Shown here: one piece after another, positions 60,879-64,000 of the stretch | How positions within the stretch are numbered: the stretch's first letter is position 1 | How the letters are laid out: every line of letters starts with the position of its first letter | Assembly (NCBI GenBank): GCA_009692585.1 | Contig: SHYX01000020.1 | Span: 20,561-84,560, forward strand | DNA length: 64,000 nucleotides | Source of the DNA: Myxococcales bacterium | Lineage (GTDB): Bacteria; Myxococcota; UBA796; SXON01 | Reading direction: 5' to 3' | The notes under the pieces: model-generated | What the model saw: the letters and a program-made list of their open reading frames with translations, nothing else | Databases searched by the model: none | Told to the model about the DNA's origin: nothing | Program-made: the position numbers and the translations under genes

Positions 60879-61079
60879 ATGATTCGCCTTTCCCTCCTGA
60901 CGTTGATGCTTTCCACGGTAATCGCTTGCGACCAAGGAGAGTCCGACGGTGTGGACGACAAGTCGGGTGACACGGGCACGCGGCGGCCGTACTTCTCGAA
61001 GATGATGGCGATGACGGCTACTTACACCGCGAGTCTGTCAACCACAGCTCCCCAAAACTCCACTCTCCCACGCCGGTGA
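60879..61079 (+). CDS. Short lipoprotein, probably truncated
   Basis: This 66-residue product has a good lipoprotein signal (LTLMLSTVIAC) and an acidic DQGESDGVDDKSGDTG linker as in the larger lipoproteins of the window. After that the sequence loses character. A second frame reads EDDGDDGYLH at the same place, as if an Asp-rich Ca-binding region was cut by a frameshift. The 3' end overlaps the convergent gene by about 60 bp. It is probably a degenerate lipoprotein gene. Confidence 0.45.
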   Translation: MIRLSLLTLMLSTVIACDQGESDGVDDKSGDTGTRRPYFSKMMAMTATYTASLSTTAPQNSTLPRR

Positions 61080-62121
61080 ACCCGGCGTAGGCGCCGAAGG
61101 GAGCGCCGGGAGGGGCGGGTACCTCCAGGACGGCGGCGCCGTCGAGTTCGACCACCAATAGACCATCCGCGGCGTGCACCTGGACTGCGTGCGGACCGGT
61201 GTCAAAATCGGGGAGCGAGGAGCAGGCGAGGGGTGCGCCCACGTCCCCGTCGGCCACCAGGGACACGGTGGGCGAGGGGGCGCAGTCGTTGCCGTCGCCG
61301 GGCAGGGTGTCCACCACGATGGACCAGCCCGGGAGGCCAGTCCCGGCGCAGGCCTCCGGGCCGAGGCCGAGGCCACAGCCCCCGCCGACCACCCACTCGG
61401 TCGCGCGGGTGCTGTCGAGCAGCGTCAGGGTGAACCCTGCCCCGCGGCCGGACACGGTGAACGGGGCGTCGAAGAGATCGCTGTCGAACACGAGGTAGGC
61501 ATCGAAGGCGCTCCCGAGGTCGGGCCCCAGGGAGGTGGTACCGGTCGTCTGGTCCACGCTGGCCTGCCCCTCGACGCGCCACACGTCGGCCACGAGGCTC
61601 TCCACCGCCCAGGCGCCGTCCTGGCAGGCGTAGATGGAGTTCTCGCCGGTGTTGCCGCAGGCGTCGGTCAGCACCAGTTCGAACACGTGCGGGCCGGGCC
61701 AGCGGGTGTCGGCCGGCCACTCCGTCACCACGCGACCGCCGTCGTCCACCGTGGGGCTGGCCAGGAAACCTACCCGATTGGACCGCCACTCGCCGACCAG
61801 TTCGGTGGCGGGCGTCTCCTGGTCGGCGACCATCGCCTTCAGCTCGAAGGGCAGGGTCACGTCCAGCACCGCCCCGGGCGCCAGGACGGCGGGCAGGCTG
61901 GGGTGGCTGGCCGACCAGCCCTGACCGACGAGTTCGACCGCGGACAGGGTCAACGGCGCGCCGCCCCGGTTCTGCAACGCGAGGATGCGTGTCTCCGAAA
62001 CACAGACGCCATCGAGCTAGACGGCCTCGGGGACCACCTGCGCGTGCGCAGGCTCGACGGGCGCCGGCTCGGGCGCGACGCCGTACTCGATGCAGCCGAG
62101 GAGCCCGACGAGCGATCGCAT
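61018..62121 (-). pseudogene. Lipoprotein gene with in-frame TAG after codon 34
   Basis: From ATG 62121 the frame reads a lipoprotein signal (MRSLVGLLGC), a Pro/Glu linker (APEPAPVEPAHAQVVPEAV), then TAG at 62019-62017, and continues without any other stop for 333 codons. The continuation begins LDGVCVSETRILALQNRGGAP and has the strand pattern of ASH/Hydin-like domains (LTLSAVELVGQGWS), followed by a second beta-rich domain with several Cys. So one gene is split by a nonsense codon. It is either a pseudogene, a readthrough product or a sequence error. It lies 8 bp after the putative selenoprotein gene. Confidence 0.7.
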
Positions 62122-62129
62122 CAGGAAGG

Positions 62130-63182
62130 CTACCCCCCTCCGCCCGCGCCCGCCTCTGGTTTCCCGAAGGCCCAGGACACGCCCGCGGCCACGCTCAGCG
62201 GTTGGGACACCGATGCATCCTCGTCGGTGTGGTGCACCGCCGCCCATACCGGTACCCGCGCGGTGAGCTGCACCGACACCTCGGGGGACAGGGTGTACAG
62301 CGCGCCTGCCGACGCCGAGACCGAAGCGCGCCCGCCGTAGGACTCCCCCTGCCACAACTCCTCGCCCTCGTAGGCGGCGTCGGCGAGCAGCCAGGCGTAG
62401 AGTTTCGGGGTGACCGCGAGGGTCGGACCGGCGCTCCCCGCCACCACCCGCGGGGCACGGTACCCGTTGGCCCCTTCGTAGAGCGGCAGGCGCGAGGACA
62501 CCGTGGCTAGCGCACCGAACCGACCGAAGCGAAACACGGCGTCGACGCTCACGAGCGGGTCGAAGGTGCCGGTGCCGAACTGCATGTGTTGGTGTTTTTC
62601 CCCCAGTTCGGTCAGCGCGAACGGGTCGTCTTCGGTGTGCCCGACCGGAATCGAGCTGCCGACCGAAGGGGTCAGCACGACGCTCCCCACCATCAGCGTG
62701 CGCTTGAGCCAAAGGCTGCCGTCGACGGGACCGAACAGGACTTCCTCACGATGGTGGATGTCATCGTAGGGCGGACTGTAGGGCGCACCATCGATGGTGT
62801 AGTCCACGGTGATCGAGCGCACGTCGAACGGCAGGCCCCCCGCGACGGCCCAGCCGTTGCCGAGTCCGGCGCTCAACAGCGCGTCCAGACGGAACCAGGT
62901 GATGCTCTGGTCGTGCCAATGCTCGGGGATCTGAGTGGTCGCGCACAGGAGCGGGTCCACCTCGGGGCAGGCGGCGACGTGTTGGATGCGGGTGGTCTGC
63001 GCGACGAATTGCACGTCGAGCCGAAAGCGGCCGGCGTCAAGGTACGGGTGGGCGCGGGAGCCTCCAACCTGGAGGTTTGGATTGCTTCACCCGGGTCACG
63101 TGGCGTGGGCGGGAGGCGCCATCACCGCGTAGATCATCGCGCCGACGACGGCGCGGAGCGCGGCGGAGCGCAACGCCGCCAT
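62130..63182 (-). CDS. Putative exported UxxU selenoprotein, barrel-like
   Basis: From ATG 63182 the frame encodes a signal peptide (AVVGAMIYAVMAPPAHA), then Thr-TGA-Pro-Gly-TGA (TGA at 63098-63096 and 63089-63087), then SNPNLQVGGSRAHPYLDAGR and about 300 residues with no other stop. The total is 350 residues if both TGA are read as Sec. The mature part alternates short beta strands and Gly/Asp turns (FRLDALLSAGLGNGWAV, TVSSRLPLYEGANGYRAPR) as in outer-membrane beta-barrels. Without readthrough the signal peptide would be lost, since the next start is GTG 63014. A SECIS-like hairpin follows the second TGA, and selC is in the window. ATG overlaps the thioredoxin-fusion stop (TGATG). I cannot exclude a pseudogene. 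Confidence 0.6.
63061..63089 (-). promoter_or_regulatory. SECIS-like hairpin after second in-frame TGA
   Basis: On the minus strand, the TGA at 63089-63087 is followed by 11 nt and then CCTCC-AGGTT-GGAGG (63075-63061), a perfect 5-bp stem with an AGGTT loop. The E. coli fdhF SECIS also has an upper hairpin 11 nt after its UGA and an AGGU-containing loop. A bulged U in the stem, important for E. coli SelB, is not seen here. Confidence 0.5.
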
Positions 63183-63820
63183 CAGCGGCCGCGCTTGCGG
63201 TCGATGGCCGCGATCGCCGCGGCGGGGGCGCTCCCTTCGTACAGCTTCTTCCCGTCCGGGCCGACCACCTTGTACCAGGGGAGCCCCTCCGCGAACGCGA
63301 GGTGCTGCGCGACCACCGGCAGCGCGAACGAGGCCTTGGCATCACCCGCGTCGAGCCAGACGATACGCGCCGAGACGTCGCGCTTTCCGGTGATGTAGGT
63401 GGTGAGCAGCGCGGCGCCCGCGTGGCAGGGCGCGCACCAGGGCGCCCCGAAGTCGAAGATGGTGTATTTCCCGCCGACCGGCGTGAGCTCCACGCGGTCG
63501 CCGTGAGAAATCGTGACCACATCGAGCCCCTTGGCGGCGGCCCACGGGTCCACCGCCACGTGCAGGCCGGCCGGGCACGCCGCGACTTCCGATAGGCTGA
63601 CGATGCCGTACCCCGCCGACTCCAGCGCCTTGCCGAGGCTTGCGGAGGTGAGGGGGCCGGACGCTTCCATGCATGCCTGATTCTTCTCGAACGACGCTGC
63701 TACAGAGGTCACCATGGGAACCGACTGAAGTGCGGTCACGACCTTCTGCGCGCAGCAGGGGTCGTCCATGCCCGAGACGGACGCCAGCCACGCGGCCGAC
63801 GCGGTGGTGATGAACAGCAT
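63182..63820 (-). CDS. Secreted HMA-like / thioredoxin-domain fusion
   Basis: This 212-residue exported protein begins with a signal-like hydrophobic segment (MLFITTASAAWLASVSG). An N-terminal domain of about 60 residues resembles heavy-metal-associated (HMA) folds: GMDDPCCAQKVVTAL instead of GMTCxxC, and GKALESAGYGIVSL near its end. The C-terminal domain is a thioredoxin with FGAPWCAPCHAGAALL, active Cys129 and Cys132. It likely reduces disulphides or diselenides in the periplasm or passes metal/selenium-linked thiols. The stop overlaps the start of the putative selenoprotein, so the latter is a likely partner. The -10 box is exactly 6 nt before ATG 63820. Confidence 0.78.
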   Translation of the reverse strand: MLFITTASAAWLASVSGMDDPCCAQKVVTALQSVPMVTSVAASFEKNQACMEASGPLTSASLGKALESAGYGIVSLSEVAACPAGLHVAVDPWAAAKGLDVVTISHGDRVELTPVGGKYTIFDFGAPWCAPCHAGAALLTTYITGKRDVSARIVWLDAGDAKASFALPVVAQHLAFAEGLPWYKVVGPDGKKLYEGSAPAAAIAAIDRKRGR

Positions 63821-63832
63821 AGGGCCAGTCTA
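63821..63832 (-). promoter_or_regulatory. -10 element for a leaderless transcript
   Basis: On the minus strand TAGACT (63832-63827) lies exactly 6 nt before ATG 63820. Its first three bases are also the stop codon of the biotinyl protein gene upstream, so the promoter is embedded in a gene end. Confidence 0.5.
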
Positions 63833-64000
63833 CCCCGATTCCCGCGGGTTGACCCACGCCACCACCATCCCCGCCTCCACCGCGGCGCCGTCGCCGACCA
63901 CCCAGCGTTCCAACACGCCGGTGAGGCCGGCGGCAACCGGCGCGAAGGTCTTCATCACCTCGATGAGGCCGATGGTGCGGGCGGGATGGAGGGTCTCCCC
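63830..64000 (-). CDS. AccB-like biotinyl domain protein (partial, C-terminus only)
   Basis: The window end cuts this gene. The visible 56 residues are the C-terminus of a biotinyl domain: LIEVMKTFAPVAAG carries the acceptor Lys in a VMKTF context. Then LTGVLERWVVGDGAAVEAG and a short tail follow. It is a third biotin carrier in the window, this time of the AccB type. The stop TAG is also the start of the -10 box for the HMA-thioredoxin gene. Confidence 0.82.
   Translation of the reverse strand, partial: GETLHPARTIGLIEVMKTFAPVAAGLTGVLERWVVGDGAAVEAGMVVAWVNPRESG

Noticed and set aside
62130..63014. Shorter gene starting at GTG 63014 as the complete product
   Set aside because: It would lack a signal peptide although the protein looks exported, and the upstream in-frame signal peptide would be an orphan; the TGA-containing longer frame explains both.

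Overview
This is a GC-rich, densely packed bacterial chromosome segment. It most likely comes from a member of the Myxococcota or a related delta-proteobacterial lineage. The signs are many lipoproteins whose mature N-terminus is rich in Asp/Thr/Gly/Ser repeats, a MYXO-CTERM-like C-terminal tail, a Ser/Thr protein kinase of the PknB type, TonB-family proteins, NHL and other propeller proteins, and gene pairs joined by ATGA/GTGA stop-start overlaps. Assignment is by gene style, not by a marker gene.

Layout. 0.5-2.4 kb: an LVIVD-type lipoprotein and the selenocysteine tRNA gene selC. 2.4-10.6 kb: an M24 peptidase-like protein and a lytic transglycosylase; an SGNH/periplasmic-binding fusion with an M50-like membrane protease; a split biotin carboxylase/biotin carrier pair behind a surface-protein gene. 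10.65-14.85 kb: four tandem propeller lipoproteins, three of them NHL paralogues. 14.9-24 kb: mreB, a zinc-ribbon membrane protein, sppA, a second lytic transglycosylase with a WD40-like protein, and tatB-tatC. 24-31 kb: a class II glutamine amidotransferase, a PEGA-tailed kinase, and two TonB-family genes, one with a 17-residue tandem repeat. 31.2-36.2 kb: a 2Fe-2S ferredoxin, two small unknown proteins, a stand-alone PfaD-like enoyl reductase, and a polytopic membrane protein. 36.2-40 kb: a decayed zone with a Uma2 remnant, a ceramidase-like lipoprotein, and fragments of hemH, hemL and hemC. 40-47 kb: a paralogue of the polytopic protein, two exported proteins, truB and lon. 47-51.3 kb: a peroxide/iron-stress block (Fur-type regulator, peroxiredoxin, DUF3501, Fe-S protein, rubrerythrin) with small acidic proteins. 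51.3-54.5 kb: a second biotin carboxylase/carrier pair and leucine dehydrogenase. 54.5-59.6 kb: a lipoprotein, a PIN-type toxin-antitoxin pair, prolyl oligopeptidase, a CotH-like lipoprotein and an IS66 remnant. 59.7-64 kb: lipoproteins and a three-gene export/redox operon ending in a partial AccB-like gene.

The most striking observation is at 62130-63182. A gene coding for an exported, probably barrel-forming protein is interrupted by two in-frame TGA codons spaced as TGA-Pro-Gly-TGA directly after its signal peptide. A 5-bp hairpin with an AGGUU loop begins exactly 11 nt after the second TGA, which matches the geometry of a bacterial SECIS element. The window itself carries selC, and the gene directly upstream encodes a secreted HMA-thioredoxin fusion. 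I propose an exported UxxU selenoprotein. The caution is that the next gene downstream also has an in-frame stop (TAG), so decay of the operon is the competing explanation.

Other structure: at least six genes have a -10-like hexamer exactly 6 nt before the start codon, which implies leaderless transcripts. An interspersed repeat of about 100 bp occurs twice. Haem biosynthesis genes are present only as inactive pieces.
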